From positions 248,001-312,000 of the forward strand of contig JAPDPX010000003.1 of NCBI GenBank assembly GCA_034506255.1: 64,000 bases of DNA, read 5' to 3'. The DNA comes from a candidate division KSB1 bacterium. Lineage in GTDB: Bacteria; Zhuqueibacterota; Zhuqueibacteria; Zhuqueibacterales; Zhuqueibacteraceae. Position 1 is the stretch's first letter. Every line of letters starts with the position of its first letter. The notes under the pieces are model-generated. The model had not been told where the DNA came from. It ran no database searches and was given only the letters and a program-made list of their open reading frames with translations. Shown one piece after another: positions 53,450 to 63,093 of the stretch. The translations under genes and the position numbers were made by a program.

Positions 53450-54640
53450 TCAAGAGCGCTTGCGGGGCGGATCAAAGAATGGCGTCTTGACCACCGTTGC
53501 GCCGGCGTGTTCGCGGGCAAACTCCACCGTGATTTCCATTTCAACCTTGGTGCCGAGCGCGGCAAATTGGCTTTCGACTGTGCCGATGGCGATGAACTTT
53601 TTGAGAATTGGTGAAAAAGTGCTGCTGGTTGCCTGGCCGATTTGACGGCCGTCGCGGTAAATGGGCACCGCCACGCGGGAGGCGCGGCCGGCCACTTGCG
53701 GTGGCAGGTCCGCCGCGGCATAGAGCGATTCCAATTCCTCCCAGTCCACTTCGAGACCGACGAAGCGCCATTTCGGGCCGCGCATTTTTTCAGCCCACAG
53801 GGCGCGGCGACCGATAAAATCGCCCTTGTTGAAGTCGACCGTCCACTCCAGTCCCATTTCCAGCGGAGATGATTTGCGTGCGGCGGTGAGCGCCTTGTGG
53901 CTGGAGACATAGTCCACGTCGCCGAGCAGCAAAGCCGCCTCCACGCGCGCAATGTCCATCGCGACCATGCCGACCGGCATCAGGCCGTAATCCCTGCCCC
54001 TGTCCATCAGCGCGTCCCATAGTGCCTCCGCATGTGCGGGTTCAAACCACAATTCGTATCCCAAATCACCGGTGTAGCCGGTGCGGGTGATGGTGAGCGG
54101 CCTGCCGGCGAGCCGGCCATGTGTCAGGCGAAAATATTTGAGCGCCGCGAAGTCCACCCCGGTGACGATTTGCTGCAGAATCTCGCGCGATTTCGGCCCC
54201 TGCAGGGAGAGCGCCGCCAGCGCGGTGCTGACCTCCTCGACCCGGGCCTGCATCCCGTAGCCGCAGTCCTGAAACCAGCGCAGATTGGGATCGGCGGAGG
54301 TGATGCGAAAATGGTCGTCTGCCAGACACGCCACCGTGCCGTCGTCGATCATCTTGCCCTGTTCATCGCACCAGGGCGTGTACATCACCCGGCCCGGCTG
54401 GCAGGTCTGGGCCGAGCGCGTGATGATGCGATCCACCAGCCGCCTGGCCTCCGGCCCGCGGATGTCATATTTGAACAGTGGTGAAACATCGATCAAGGCC
54501 GCGGCGTTGCGAATGGCATAATACTCGCGTTCATGCGAGAATTCATAGACACTCACCGCGGCATAGCCCGCCCAATTGCGCCAGTCCATGCTCTGGCAGA
54601 GCGGTGCCATGCGTGAATAGAAGGGAGAGGGGATCGGCAT
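53450..54640 (-). CDS. gcvT: GcvT-family aminomethyltransferase-like protein
   Basis: 396 residues from the ATG at 54640; an upstream in-frame start adds residues unlike the family. GcvT/DmdA features: SVYEFSHEREYYAIRNAAALID, ISPL-type stretch VSPLFKYDIRGPEARRLVD, MYTPWCDEQGKMIDDGTV, the folate-site GYTGDLGYELW, and DIARVEAALLLGD. The true glycine cleavage T protein transfers an aminomethyl group to tetrahydrofolate; no gcvH or gcvP is nearby, so a DmdA-like demethylase or another folate enzyme is equally possible. Confidence 0.85.
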   Translation of the reverse strand: MPIPSPFYSRMAPLCQSMDWRNWAGYAAVSVYEFSHEREYYAIRNAAALIDVSPLFKYDIRGPEARRLVDRIITRSAQTCQPGRVMYTPWCDEQGKMIDDGTVACLADDHFRITSADPNLRWFQDCGYGMQARVEEVSTALAALSLQGPKSREILQQIVTGVDFAALKYFRLTHGRLAGRPLTITRTGYTGDLGYELWFEPAHAEALWDALMDRGRDYGLMPVGMVAMDIARVEAALLLGDVDYVSSHKALTAARKSSPLEMGLEWTVDFNKGDFIGRRALWAEKMRGPKWRFVGLEVDWEELESLYAAADLPPQVAGRASRVAVPIYRDGRQIGQATSSTFSPILKKFIAIGTVESQFAALGTKVEMEITVEFAREHAGATVVKTPFFDPPRKRS

Positions 54641-54983
54641 GAGGGCTTTCGGTTCGTGTGTATCATTCAGCTTGACCAGCAGCCGGATACGCCGGCACAA
54701 ACACCGGCCAAGGTAAACAGAAATCATGGTGAATGCAAGCCGGGAAGCGCAATGGCGGCGGCAGGCGGGTCCCCATGCCACAAATGCCTTGCGTTTCAAA
54801 TTCCAGCAGTGTATTATCTTGCTCAATTTCAAGCTCGCATCGTTGCCGCCAGGCCCCACCCAAAAGGATCACGGTTGCGCCGTCATCGCATGATCACCAC
54901 ACCCAAAGCTGTGAGCCTTTGTCATCGCACCAGGCCACTTCCACAGGCACGCCGATCTGTGGCAATGAGTACGAATTTTCGGC
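54641..54983. other. Divergent region between GcvT-like and PRMT-like genes
   Basis: 343 bases. It must hold promoters for both directions, but I could not pick convincing elements. No gene supported. Confidence 0.4.
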
Positions 54984-55805
54984 ATGGACATTCTCAATCA
55001 TCTTGCGCCGCGGCGATTCCGCGCCGTTGATGACCTGCTCGCTTTCATTTCGATTTATGAGGATACCCGCCGCACCCGCGCCTTGCGCGGCTTGTTGCGC
55101 CAGCATCAGAAACAAATCCATGACCACGTTTGCGTGGAGGGCGGCTGCGGCCTGGCGCTCTTTGCCGCGGAGATGGCGCGTCTGGGCGCGCGGCGCGTGT
55201 ATGCGGTGGAACAGAATCCGCTGCTGACCCGACTCGCGCGGCAGCGGCTGGAGCAACTGCCGGCCGCGCTCCGCCGCCGCATCGAGGTGATTGAAATGCC
55301 GCTGCAGGAGTTCCGGCCGCCGCTGCCGGTCGCTGTGCTGGTGCAGGAGTTTTACGGCCAGTTGCTGTATGATGAAGATTTGTTTGTGCTCGAGCAGTTG
55401 CGTTTTCGTCCGCAACTCGTTCTGCCGGATGGCGGGGAATTGCGCGCCGGAGTGGTCTCTGCGGCGAAATACCTCGACCGCGAAGTGACGGGGGAGGTGC
55501 TGCAGGCTCTCGCGGGCGTGCTGGTCGCCGGGCTGTTCGAAGAGCGTGGCCGCGAGCTCCAGTTTCCCGTGCTGCGCTGGCAGTTCGGCACAGGCCTGGA
55601 ACAAATCACCGACAGCCTGCAGGGCCGCCGCGGCGATTTGCTCTGTTTCGGGGTGGTGGTCACGCATCGCGGCCGGCGCATTTGCGCCGCCGGTCAGTGC
55701 CCGAACTGGTCCTGTGTGTGGACCCCGCGCGTCGCGGATCGCTTCGAATTGGAATTTCGTCCGGCGGCTGCCGGCCGCGAGTGTTACTTTCGCTGGCGCA
55801 TGTGA
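54984..55805 (+). CDS. PRMT-like SAM-dependent methyltransferase
   Basis: 273 residues. Rossmann motif I HVCVEGGCGLALFAAEMARLG and the acidic ribose-binding AVEQNP end of strand 2, as in class I methyltransferases. The double-E-like stretch LVQEFYGQLLYDEDLFV follows, which is the position of the double-E loop in protein arginine methyltransferases, and the C-terminal half is beta-rich as in PRMT barrels. The Glu pattern is incomplete, so the substrate may not be arginine. PRMT-type enzymes are uncommon in bacteria. Confidence 0.7.
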   Translation: MDILNHLAPRRFRAVDDLLAFISIYEDTRRTRALRGLLRQHQKQIHDHVCVEGGCGLALFAAEMARLGARRVYAVEQNPLLTRLARQRLEQLPAALRRRIEVIEMPLQEFRPPLPVAVLVQEFYGQLLYDEDLFVLEQLRFRPQLVLPDGGELRAGVVSAAKYLDREVTGEVLQALAGVLVAGLFEERGRELQFPVLRWQFGTGLEQITDSLQGRRGDLLCFGVVVTHRGRRICAAGQCPNWSCVWTPRVADRFELEFRPAAAGRECYFRWRM

Positions 55806-56462
55806 CCCCGGCGCAAACGCCGTTCCCGCAAGCCCTGTGGTTCACCGGCCCTCCGGAAATGCTTCCCCCGGCTGCGCCGCGGGTGCCCAAACGCCGGGTG
55901 TCGCGAAAACTCCGTTGAGCTCATACCACCGCCAATTCATTGCATGGGCGGAAAATTTGGTCATTCGAAAAACCGTCCGGGCACTTGGAGCCTTTGGAAG
56001 CCCGATCAATGAAGGGATCCAAAAATCAAAATTGAATTGGAATCAAAACCGCCCGGCGGGTGGCTTTCGCAAGTGGTTAAACATTTATGCAGGAGCCTCT
56101 TCAAGGGCTCGCGATTCTGGACAATTGGCGAAAATCTGGCAGTTCCCGGCGCGCGGGGTGGAATAATGCGGGGCTTTTGTACTTGCGTTGTGTGGAGGAA
56201 CATTCCGGCCCCCTTTGTCATGCTGCAGGCATCCCCCCGGCTCCCGGAATGCCCGCAAGGAAGTTGCGATTGTGAGGCGCAAAGTTGTTGCCGAACGGCC
56301 AGCAACGGCGTTCGCCTCCAGCCATTATTTATAAAAAGCCGGGCCTCACACTCCGCGGCAGAGGACGAAACACATGCCGCGCATAAAATTTTCACTCAAC
56401 CAACTCGAGGACAGCCAGGCGGCACTCCGCCAGTGATTCACCTCTTCTTTCGGGAGGCATAC
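55806..56462. other. Gap before the sorting-domain protein
   Basis: 657 bases with no supported gene. A weak sigma-54-like site, TGGCGAAAATCTGGCA near 56126, has the GG-N10-GC spacing but a poor -12 half. A leader of over 300 bases would result. Confidence 0.35.
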
Positions 56463-58787
56463 ATGCGAGAGCTTTTTCGTGATCGCGCGCATGGGGCACT
56501 CGTGTTGTGCACCGTGCTGCTGGCCGCGCTGGCGGCACCGCCCGCGACGGCGCAAACCTTCACGCAAGACCGTCAATATGAGCCCGTGCAAATGGCAGCC
56601 TTCAGTTTTCCGGATTTCTCGGGCGATATCGCACCGGTCAATCAGCTTTTTTTGTATGCCTGGCGCGGCGGCTTGTGGCAGCAGATTCCCTTTCAAATCG
56701 ATGAGCGCGGACTGGAAGTGGTGCTGGGCGATACCATCGCGAACAGTTATTTTGCCCCGAAGGACGGCCGCCTGGACGACAATGACCAGCTTCTCTTCAT
56801 GGCGCGTGACGCCGGCGAGCAGGCCGCCTTTTGGAATTGGATCGATGACGCCTCTGCGCGCAGCTTCCCGCGCTATGAGATCCGGCTGCTCGATCCCCTG
56901 ACCTCCCGCGAAGCCTATGTCTACCTGTATCGTTCCAGCACGCTGACAGCCGATCCGCTGGTGCCCTCCTACATGAAATATTCCCCCAGCCCGGCCGGCC
57001 GGGTGGCAGCCGACACGGTGCGTGGCGTGAGTTATATCCAGGGGCATGCCAACAACGGCGTGCCCGATTTTCTCGCGGTGCCACGCTCTTTTGGCGGCAG
57101 CGGCGTCGATTTTTTGGACCGCTTGAAACTGCGCATTCGCGCCGTGGTGACGATTCAGTTTATCGGCAATCAAACGATCACGGCGAACGAGCAGGACAAT
57201 CTGATCGCGCTGGACAACAGTTTGCGTGCGGTGGCGGGCAGCATCCGTGTCATTCGCGAAGTGAAGGAACGCATCAACGTCACCGTTTCGATTTTCAACG
57301 TCAATGTCGATACGGTTGCGATTTCGCTGTTCTTCTATCCCTTCTCGCAGCAACTCTCCGGAACGATACCCCTGACCTCCTCCCTGGGCGCGCGGTTGCT
57401 GCGGGCGACGTTCGATTTCAATGCCAACATGGTTGGACAAGCCTGGCAAAACAAAAACAGCACCACGCCGCGCACCATCACCGGCGCCTCCGGCGGCATC
57501 ACGGAAGCGGAGGGCGTGATCGACATTCTGCCCAAGCGCAATTGGTTCAGCGCCAGCTCCACTTTGCACGGCAGTTTCCTGGGCATTTTCGGGATCGACA
57601 ACATCCTGAACACCACGCAAAAATACTACTTCTGGGATGCGATGAGCGGCACCGGTGACGGCACCGCCGACACCGGCGACGGCCGTTCCTACGGCGACAG
57701 CGGCTTCATCATTCAGAGCATCGGCAACAACCCGATTGTCGCGACCTTTCAACTCGGCTTCATTTCCTACATTCTCGGTCCAAATTTGACGCGGGCGCAG
57801 GCGGTGGCGCTCAACGCCAATGCCGAGGCACCGGTGAGCCAGATTTTGAATCTGCAAACCTATGATGGCATCGCGCCGGCGGCGGTGACGGATTTGCGCG
57901 TTTCCAACTCCACGGCCACCAGCGTGACGCTGTCGTGGACTGCGCCGGCGGATGCCGGCTCAACGGTGACGGGCTATGAGCTGGGTTACTCCACCACCCC
58001 GGTGGGGGCCGATCTCGACGCCTGGTTTCAAAACGCGAGCAAGGCGGGGAATCTGCCCGCACCCGGCGCACCCGGCACCAGCGAGTCTGCCACCATCGAA
58101 AACCTCACCACGGGTGCACGCTACTTTTTCCTCCTGCGCTCCCGCGATGCTTTCGGCAACCTTTCGCCCTATTCCAACATTGCCACCATCGATGCCGTGC
58201 CGGTGGAGCTGGCCGCCTTTCATGCGCGTGTCGATCGCAATCAAGCCGAGCTGGAGTGGCACACGGTGAGCGAGACCAACAACCTCGGCTTTCATGTCGA
58301 ACGCCGGCAGGCGGCACAGGCGTGGCTGACCCTCGGCTTCGTGAACGGTCACGGCACCACCACCCAGGCGCAGCACTACCGCTTTGTCGATCGCGATCTG
58401 CAACCCGGGGAATATGCCTACCGCCTGCGCCAGGTCGATTACAATGGCGCATTCGAATACTCGCCGGAAATCACCGTGCGCGTGGACGTTCCCCGGCATT
58501 TTCTGCTGGCGCCCAATTTCCCCAACCCGCTGCTCAGCGGCCGGGACGCCACAGTCATTCGCTATGAGTTGTCGCATGCCGCGCCGCAGCCGGTGACGCT
58601 GCGCATTTTCAATTTGCTCGGCCACGAGGTCCGCCGGCTGGTGAATGAAAACCAGCCCGGCGGCTATTACGAAACCCGTTGGGATGGCCGCGGGACAAAC
58701 GGTGAGCGCGTCGCGGCCGGCCTCTACTTCGTGGAATTGCGTTCGGCAGGCTTGCGCGCAATTCAGAAGCTGACCGTGATGCCGTAA
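56463..58787 (+). CDS. Secreted protein with FN3 and type A sorting domain
   Basis: 774 residues from an ATG with GGGAGG upstream. Signal peptide (VLCTVLLAALAAPPATAQ). Residues about 45-430 form a large beta-rich domain of unknown role with several RYEIRLLDPL and DFLDRLKLRIRAV stretches. A fibronectin type III domain lies at about 473-576 (AVTDLRVSNSTATSVTLSWT). The last 100 residues, from about 676, form a Por/type IX secretion type A sorting domain (FLLAPNFPNPL, VTLRIFNLLGHEVRRLV, ETRWDGRGTNGERVAAGLYF, IQKLTVMP). Such proteins cross the outer membrane by the type IX system and stay at the surface or are released. Confidence 0.9.
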   Translation: MRELFRDRAHGALVLCTVLLAALAAPPATAQTFTQDRQYEPVQMAAFSFPDFSGDIAPVNQLFLYAWRGGLWQQIPFQIDERGLEVVLGDTIANSYFAPKDGRLDDNDQLLFMARDAGEQAAFWNWIDDASARSFPRYEIRLLDPLTSREAYVYLYRSSTLTADPLVPSYMKYSPSPAGRVAADTVRGVSYIQGHANNGVPDFLAVPRSFGGSGVDFLDRLKLRIRAVVTIQFIGNQTITANEQDNLIALDNSLRAVAGSIRVIREVKERINVTVSIFNVNVDTVAISLFFYPFSQQLSGTIPLTSSLGARLLRATFDFNANMVGQAWQNKNSTTPRTITGASGGITEAEGVIDILPKRNWFSASSTLHGSFLGIFGIDNILNTTQKYYFWDAMSGTGDGTADTGDGRSYGDSGFIIQSIGNNPIVATFQLGFISYILGPNLTRAQAVALNANAEAPVSQILNLQTYDGIAPAAVTDLRVSNSTATSVTLSWTAPADAGSTVTGYELGYSTTPVGADLDAWFQNASKAGNLPAPGAPGTSESATIENLTTGARYFFLLRSRDAFGNLSPYSNIATIDAVPVELAAFHARVDRNQAELEWHTVSETNNLGFHVERRQAAQAWLTLGFVNGHGTTTQAQHYRFVDRDLQPGEYAYRLRQVDYNGAFEYSPEITVRVDVPRHFLLAPNFPNPLLSGRDATVIRYELSHAAPQPVTLRIFNLLGHEVRRLVNENQPGGYYETRWDGRGTNGERVAAGLYFVELRSAGLRAIQKLTVMP

Positions 58788-58917
58788 TGCCACTTCCCTT
58801 CCTGCTGCGCAATCGCCGGGATCACGGCATGCGGGCACCGGGCTTGGGAGAGGCAAGTCGCAATCAACGGTGCACAGACACCAGACAATTTCACTTTACA
58901 CCGGAGAGGAGGAATTC

Positions 58918-59379
58918 ATGCTGGCTCAAACCATTCGCTTTGTACGGCTGGCATATGTACTCATTGGCATTTATGCGATTTCGCGCTTCATTCTCGGCCT
59001 CGCGGGTGTGCCTTATGCGCCGCGTGGCAATGCCATGTTTTCCGTGGTGGGCGCGACGGTGATCAGCAGTTTTTATTTTGGCGCGCTCTCTTCGCGCGCC
59101 GGCTTCAACTGGCTGGGCACCGCGCTCACCGGCGCCAGCATCGGGCTGTACGCGCAGCTTTGGATCTTGGTGTTGACCCTGGTCAGCTATGTGGGCAATT
59201 TTGAAACGTCCTACTTTCGCCATTGGGATGCCCTGAATGTCCCGCCGGATCAAACGGTCACGCCGGCCAGGGCCATGGGAATTCGACTCTCCGGTCTGGT
59301 GGTCAACACGATCATTGCGACGGTGGTGGCGATGGTGGGGCGGGTGCTCGGCGGCCGTCTGGCGCCCAAAGGCGCCTGA
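58918..59379 (+). CDS. Small four-helix membrane protein
   Basis: 153 residues from an ATG with GAGGAGG upstream. Four membrane helices (LAYVLIGIYAISRFILGL, NAMFSVVGATVISSFYFG, LTGASIGLYAQLWILVLTL, SGLVVNTIIATVVAMVGRVL). No family or catalytic motif recognised. It sits alone and is closed by tandem hairpins at 59405-59466. Confidence 0.7.
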   Translation: MLAQTIRFVRLAYVLIGIYAISRFILGLAGVPYAPRGNAMFSVVGATVISSFYFGALSSRAGFNWLGTALTGASIGLYAQLWILVLTLVSYVGNFETSYFRHWDALNVPPDQTVTPARAMGIRLSGLVVNTIIATVVAMVGRVLGGRLAPKGA

Positions 59380-59404
59380 TCCCGCCGCTCGTTGTTTTCT
59401 TTTG

Positions 59405-59466
59405 GCGCCCGGCTCTGAGACCGGGCGCAACACCTCGAGCCCTCCGGCGATTACCGGAGGGCTTTT
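59405..59466 (+). terminator. Tandem hairpins ending in a T-run
   Basis: First hairpin GCGCCCGG/CCGGGCGC (59405-59428, perfect 8 bp) without a T-run, then GCCCTCCGG/CCGGAGGGC (59439-59462) with a T-run. The second is a strong intrinsic terminator. Confidence 0.85.
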
Positions 59467-59519
59467 GTATTGCGATTTCGGCCGGACCCCCATGTTGTGA
59501 TCACTGCAAGGCTGCGCCG

Positions 59520-60188
59520 ATGAAAATCATTGCCGCACATCTGCCTGTTTATTTGCCGGGTGCTGCTCTCTTCCACAAGCTGGCGCGCGCGGACGCGCTG
59601 CTGTTTGCCGATCATCTGCAGTATTCCAAACGCAGCGTGATCAATCGCGGCCGCATCAAAACGCCGGAGGGAGCGCGCTGGCTGACCGTGCCGGTGCTGA
59701 CCCGGGGCCGCGGCCGCCAGGCGATTCGTGAGGTCGAGATCAATCGCAACGAAGCCTGGGCACGACGCCACTGGCGCAGCCTGCAAACCAATTACCATCC
59801 CGCGCCCTATTTCCTGCAATTCGCCGATCGTTTCGCAGCGATCTATCGCCGCGAGTGGCGCCGGCTGCTCGATCTCAACCTGGCACTGTTCGAGACGCTT
59901 TGTGCCTGCCTGGAGATGACAAAACCGGTCCATCTCAGTTCCGAACTTGCGCTCGCAGGGACGGCACAGCCCTGGTTGATTGCGGCAATCAAACAACTGG
60001 GCGGCACGGCTTATCTTGCGGAAGCGTCAGCGCTCCCTCTGCCCGCGGCCGCCTTCGCCGAAGCCGGTATCGCGCTGCTCTCTCTGCCGCGGCGCGTCGA
60101 GCGCTATCATCAGCTTTACGGTGAATTCCTGGCCGATCTCAGTGTGGTGGATGTTCTGTTCAACGAAGGCCGCGACTACTTCAGGTAA
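59520..60188 (+). CDS. WbqC-like family protein
   Basis: 222 residues from the ATG at 59520. The WbqC family begins in this way (IIAAHLPVYLPGAALFHKLA with FADHLQYSKRSVINRGRI), followed by WLTVPVL, EVEIN and the SLQTNYHPAPYF stretch. WbqC-type proteins are found in O-antigen and other glycan or lipid gene clusters; no reaction is firmly assigned. No such cluster is present here. Confidence 0.85.
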   Translation: MKIIAAHLPVYLPGAALFHKLARADALLFADHLQYSKRSVINRGRIKTPEGARWLTVPVLTRGRGRQAIREVEINRNEAWARRHWRSLQTNYHPAPYFLQFADRFAAIYRREWRRLLDLNLALFETLCACLEMTKPVHLSSELALAGTAQPWLIAAIKQLGGTAYLAEASALPLPAAAFAEAGIALLSLPRRVERYHQLYGEFLADLSVVDVLFNEGRDYFR

Positions 60189-60297
60189 GCGGAAGGACCG
60201 TGGGGAGGGTGCCGGACTTGGGCGGGGGAATGCCAAGGGAGACCGGCGGGCACAATGGTGGCCGGAACACGGCAGAGCGCCGCCTGGAACGGCGGGA

Positions 60298-60729
60298 CTA
60301 TTGCGGCTTCTTTTCAGAATTTTCCACCGCGTTGCGCAGGTCGTTGAGGAAGCGTTCCATCGCGCGCATGATGGAACTGAGCACGGTGGAATTCAAATCA
60401 TGCTGGTAGTAGTTGGTGTAGACCACGCGGGTGCCGGAGGGCGTGCTGGCCAGTGACCATTCGCTGGTGCCGGGCAACGGCCCGCCGGTGCGCTTGTACA
60501 CCAGGCGGCCCAGACTCTGATCGAAGACAATGATTTCAAGATTGTATTTGACCTTGGCTTCACCCGGCCCGGCGGTAACGAGGTAGCGCGCGCCCGCCTT
60601 CATGGTGTCGTCGAGCGCTTCGACTTCCTGAAAGATCGGGGAGACTTTCGGCCAGTGCGCGATGTCGAGATAAGGCCACACCTCGGCAAGCGGCCGCCTG
60701 ATTTCGATTGATTCCTTGAGCATCGACAT
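60298..60729 (-). CDS. SRPBCC (START-like) domain protein
   Basis: 143 residues. Begins with the family pattern ESIEIRRPLAEVWPYLDIAHWPKV and alternating strands (YLVTAGPGEAKVKYNLEIIVF, GRLVYKRTGGPLPGTSEWSL), ending in a long helix (LSSIMRAMERFLNDLRNAVE). The fold binds small hydrophobic molecules or acts as a cyclase or aromatase-like enzyme. The ligand is not predictable. The tRNA-Ala gene lies 184 bases upstream with its own terminator between. Confidence 0.8.
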   Translation of the reverse strand: MSMLKESIEIRRPLAEVWPYLDIAHWPKVSPIFQEVEALDDTMKAGARYLVTAGPGEAKVKYNLEIIVFDQSLGRLVYKRTGGPLPGTSEWSLASTPSGTRVVYTNYYQHDLNSTVLSSIMRAMERFLNDLRNAVENSEKKPQ

Positions 60730-60870
60730 GGGCTGCTTTCCTCAACGACACATGAGCGCGGATCACTCGTTGCTGGCACAAGCGGCGCAATGTTAAAAAG
60801 AATGAGAGCGATAAGCAAGCGGAAAGTCGGCAGGCCAGGCTGCCGGCCGGTGAAATTTCTCGTTGGCCGC

Positions 60871-60901
60871 AAAAGAAAAAGGCGCTTCGTTAAAGCGCCT
60901 T
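60871..60901 (-). terminator. Intrinsic terminator of tRNA-Ala
   Basis: On the - strand, AGGCGCTT pairs with AAGCGCCT around a 5-base loop and is followed by a T-rich tail (TTTTTCTTTT). Confidence 0.88.
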
Positions 60902-60913
60902 CGCAAACCGATG

Positions 60914-60987
<74 letters not shown>

Positions 60988-61000
60988 AAAAAGCGGCAGT

Positions 61001-61029
61001 ACAATAAAGAATCCGGCCGCCAAAGTCAA
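61001..61029 (-). promoter_or_regulatory. Promoter of tRNA-Ala
   Basis: On the - strand: -35 TTGACT (61024-61029), 17-base spacer, -10 TATTGT (61001-61006), about 14 bases before the tRNA. Confidence 0.7.
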
Positions 61030-61045
61030 GCTGTTTTTGGTGTGG

Positions 61046-62413
61046 TTAGTGCGATGCGGTCAGCCTCCGCCATTCGCTCTCCAAATCCTCCAAAGCCAGA
61101 GTCAACTCCGTGCCGTCAGCCTGGCGTTTGAGACGAAGCCGGCCACTGTCCTTCTCACGCTGACCATAGAAGGCGACATACTGCACGTTGCGGCTGGCGG
61201 CATAGTTGAATTGCTGTTTCAAGCCGGCGACTTCAGGATGAACATCGCACGTTACACCCATGCCGCGCAGCCGTCTGGCAAGCGCCAGAATTTCAGCCTG
61301 GGTTTCGGCAAAGTTGACGAGCATCACTTGCACGGCGCCGGCGGTTTCGGCGAAACGGCCCTGTTCCTCCATCATCAACACCACGCGCTCCAGGCCGAGA
61401 GAAAAGCCGCAGGCGGGAATCGCCTGTCCGGCAAACATACCGACCAGGCCATCATAGCGGCCGCCGCCACCCAATGACCCGGCGGCACCCGGCACGATCA
61501 CTTCGAAAATCGCGCCGGTATAGTAGGACAGGCCGCGCGCCAGGCTGGGGCTGATAACCAGGCGGGGGCCGGCGGCGGTGTCCCGGCTCAAATCCAGGAT
61601 CGTGCGCAAGGCCTCCAGGCCGGCAACAGCCGCGGGCCGGTGCAGTTCTTCGCGCAGGCGCGCCAGACGTTGTTCGTTGTGCGGAAGATCTTGCACCTCC
61701 GCCAGCAGCCGCAGAAGTTTTTCCGCAGCCGGTGCCGCCAGCCCGCGCTGGAGCAGCTCTGCGTGCACGCCGGCAGTTCCGAGTTTGTCGAGCTTGTCAA
61801 CCGCCACCAGCGCGCTTTCCTCCAGCTCCGCGGGCACGCCGGCCGTCTCGATCAGCCCGCGCAAGATTTCGCGATGATTGAGGCTGAGGTTGTAAGCATT
61901 GAACTGCAGGCGATCAAGCACGGTGCAGGCGGCCGCCAACACTTCGGCTTCGACCAGCAGCGAGGAGCTGCCGCACACGTCCAGGTCGCATTGCATGAAT
62001 TCGCGAAAGCGGCCCCTGGCGGGGCGGTCGGCACGCCACACCGGCTGAATTTGATAGCGTTTGTAGAATCTCGGCAATTGGCTGCGATAGCGCGCCATCA
62101 CCCTCGCCAGCGGGACGGTGAGATCATAGCGCAGCGCCAGATCGCTGAGCTCGTTTTGCGAGCGGGCGCCGGCTGCGAGCACCTCCTGCAATTTTTCCCC
62201 GCGGCGGAGAATGCGAAACAAGAGCTGGTCGCCCTCTTCGCCATATTTGCCCAGCAGCGTGCTGAGATTCTCGAATGCCGGCGTCTCCAGAGGCTCGAAA
62301 CCGAAGGACTCATAGACTTCCTGAATGACGCGAATCACCTGACGGCGCTTGCGTAATTCATCGGCGAGAAAATCACGGGTGCCGCTGGGCGGCTGCACAT
62401 TGATCATGCTCAA
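61046..62413 (-). CDS. hisS: Histidyl-tRNA synthetase
   Basis: 455 residues (a start two codons later is possible). Class II synthetase motifs: PPSGTRDFLADEL, LRYDLTVPLARVMAR (motif 1/2 region), RFYKRYQIQPVWRADRPARGR (motif 2), the histidine-binding LARGLSYYTGAIFEV, and motif 3 GFSLGLERVV. The C-terminal anticodon domain (VQVMLVNFAETQAEILALAR) is complete. A small gene starts 30 bases upstream on the same strand. Confidence 0.97.
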   Translation of the reverse strand: MSMINVQPPSGTRDFLADELRKRRQVIRVIQEVYESFGFEPLETPAFENLSTLLGKYGEEGDQLLFRILRRGEKLQEVLAAGARSQNELSDLALRYDLTVPLARVMARYRSQLPRFYKRYQIQPVWRADRPARGRFREFMQCDLDVCGSSSLLVEAEVLAAACTVLDRLQFNAYNLSLNHREILRGLIETAGVPAELEESALVAVDKLDKLGTAGVHAELLQRGLAAPAAEKLLRLLAEVQDLPHNEQRLARLREELHRPAAVAGLEALRTILDLSRDTAAGPRLVISPSLARGLSYYTGAIFEVIVPGAAGSLGGGGRYDGLVGMFAGQAIPACGFSLGLERVVLMMEEQGRFAETAGAVQVMLVNFAETQAEILALARRLRGMGVTCDVHPEVAGLKQQFNYAASRNVQYVAFYGQREKDSGRLRLKRQADGTELTLALEDLESEWRRLTASH

Positions 62414-62443
62414 GAATACTCCTGGTTTCGCAGTTACCCCCTC

Positions 62444-62680
62444 TCACCTCTTTTCGGCAGCCGGGCGCGGCGCCGATTTCAGCTCCAGCACCAGCACCGC
62501 GAGCGGCACCAGCAGATTGCCGGAAGGCATCACAAACTCGGCATAGTCCGCCCCGATTTCGACGAGTATAGCGCTGCCGGCAGCGGCCTGGCTCACGGTG
62601 AAGTGGAAATAACCGTCAGCCGGCCGCAGCTCACCGCGCCGGCCGAGGTAGCTGCGCAGCACTTCGGCGTAACGTTTCAT
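62444..62680 (-). CDS. Small protein upstream of hisS
   Basis: 78 residues, not recognised. Charged N-terminus (KRYAEVLRSYLGRRGELRP), then alternating strands (GYFHFTVSQAAAGSAILVEI) and a hydrophobic stretch (LLVPLAVLVLELK). It ends 30 bases before hisS in the same direction and keeps the local codon bias. Could be a small regulatory or membrane-associated protein. Confidence is moderate because there is no clear ribosome site. Confidence 0.5.
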   Translation of the reverse strand: MKRYAEVLRSYLGRRGELRPADGYFHFTVSQAAAGSAILVEIGADYAEFVMPSGNLLVPLAVLVLELKSAPRPAAEKR

Positions 62681-63093
62681 GGTCAGTCTCTGGCAAAGGG
62701 GAACGATGCGATTTCCCCGTCACCCTGGTGACGCACGCGAGGGAATGTTTCAACGCCGGCCCACCCTGCGAGTCTGCTGGCTCGGCGGCAGCGCGCCTGA
62801 ACGCACGCCCACACCCGGGCTGGTTCCTGAAAGATGTGCACGGCTCCATTCCAGCAAACAAGAGCCCTCCCACGAAAGGTTTTGTCGGGATTTTCGTGGG
62901 AGTTCTCCTTTTGCGAGGGAAAACAGGTGCAGGCAGGCGTTTGCCTTGGGAAGCGCTCTGAGGCAACGCCTGCCGCCGGGGTCTTGTCATGCGTTACCCG
63001 TACAAATCAACATGGAATCGCAAATTTTCTCGGATTCAGGCTGAAACGACGAGCGGGCCGGATGGACTGGTTCAACCACGCTGCTGCGTTGTT
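62681..63093. other. Gap between plsC and the hisS unit
   Basis: 413 bases holding the second copy of the hairpin repeat (62867-62902) and presumably the hisS promoter. No gene supported. Confidence 0.45.
62867..62902. repeat. Intergenic hairpin repeat, copy 2
   Basis: CTCCCACGAAA (62867-62877) pairs perfectly with TTTCGTGGGAG (62892-62902). The right arm continues with TTCTCCTTTT, close to TTCCCTTTT of copy 1 at 34125. Located 190 bases past the end of plsC and upstream of the hisS unit. Confidence 0.65.
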
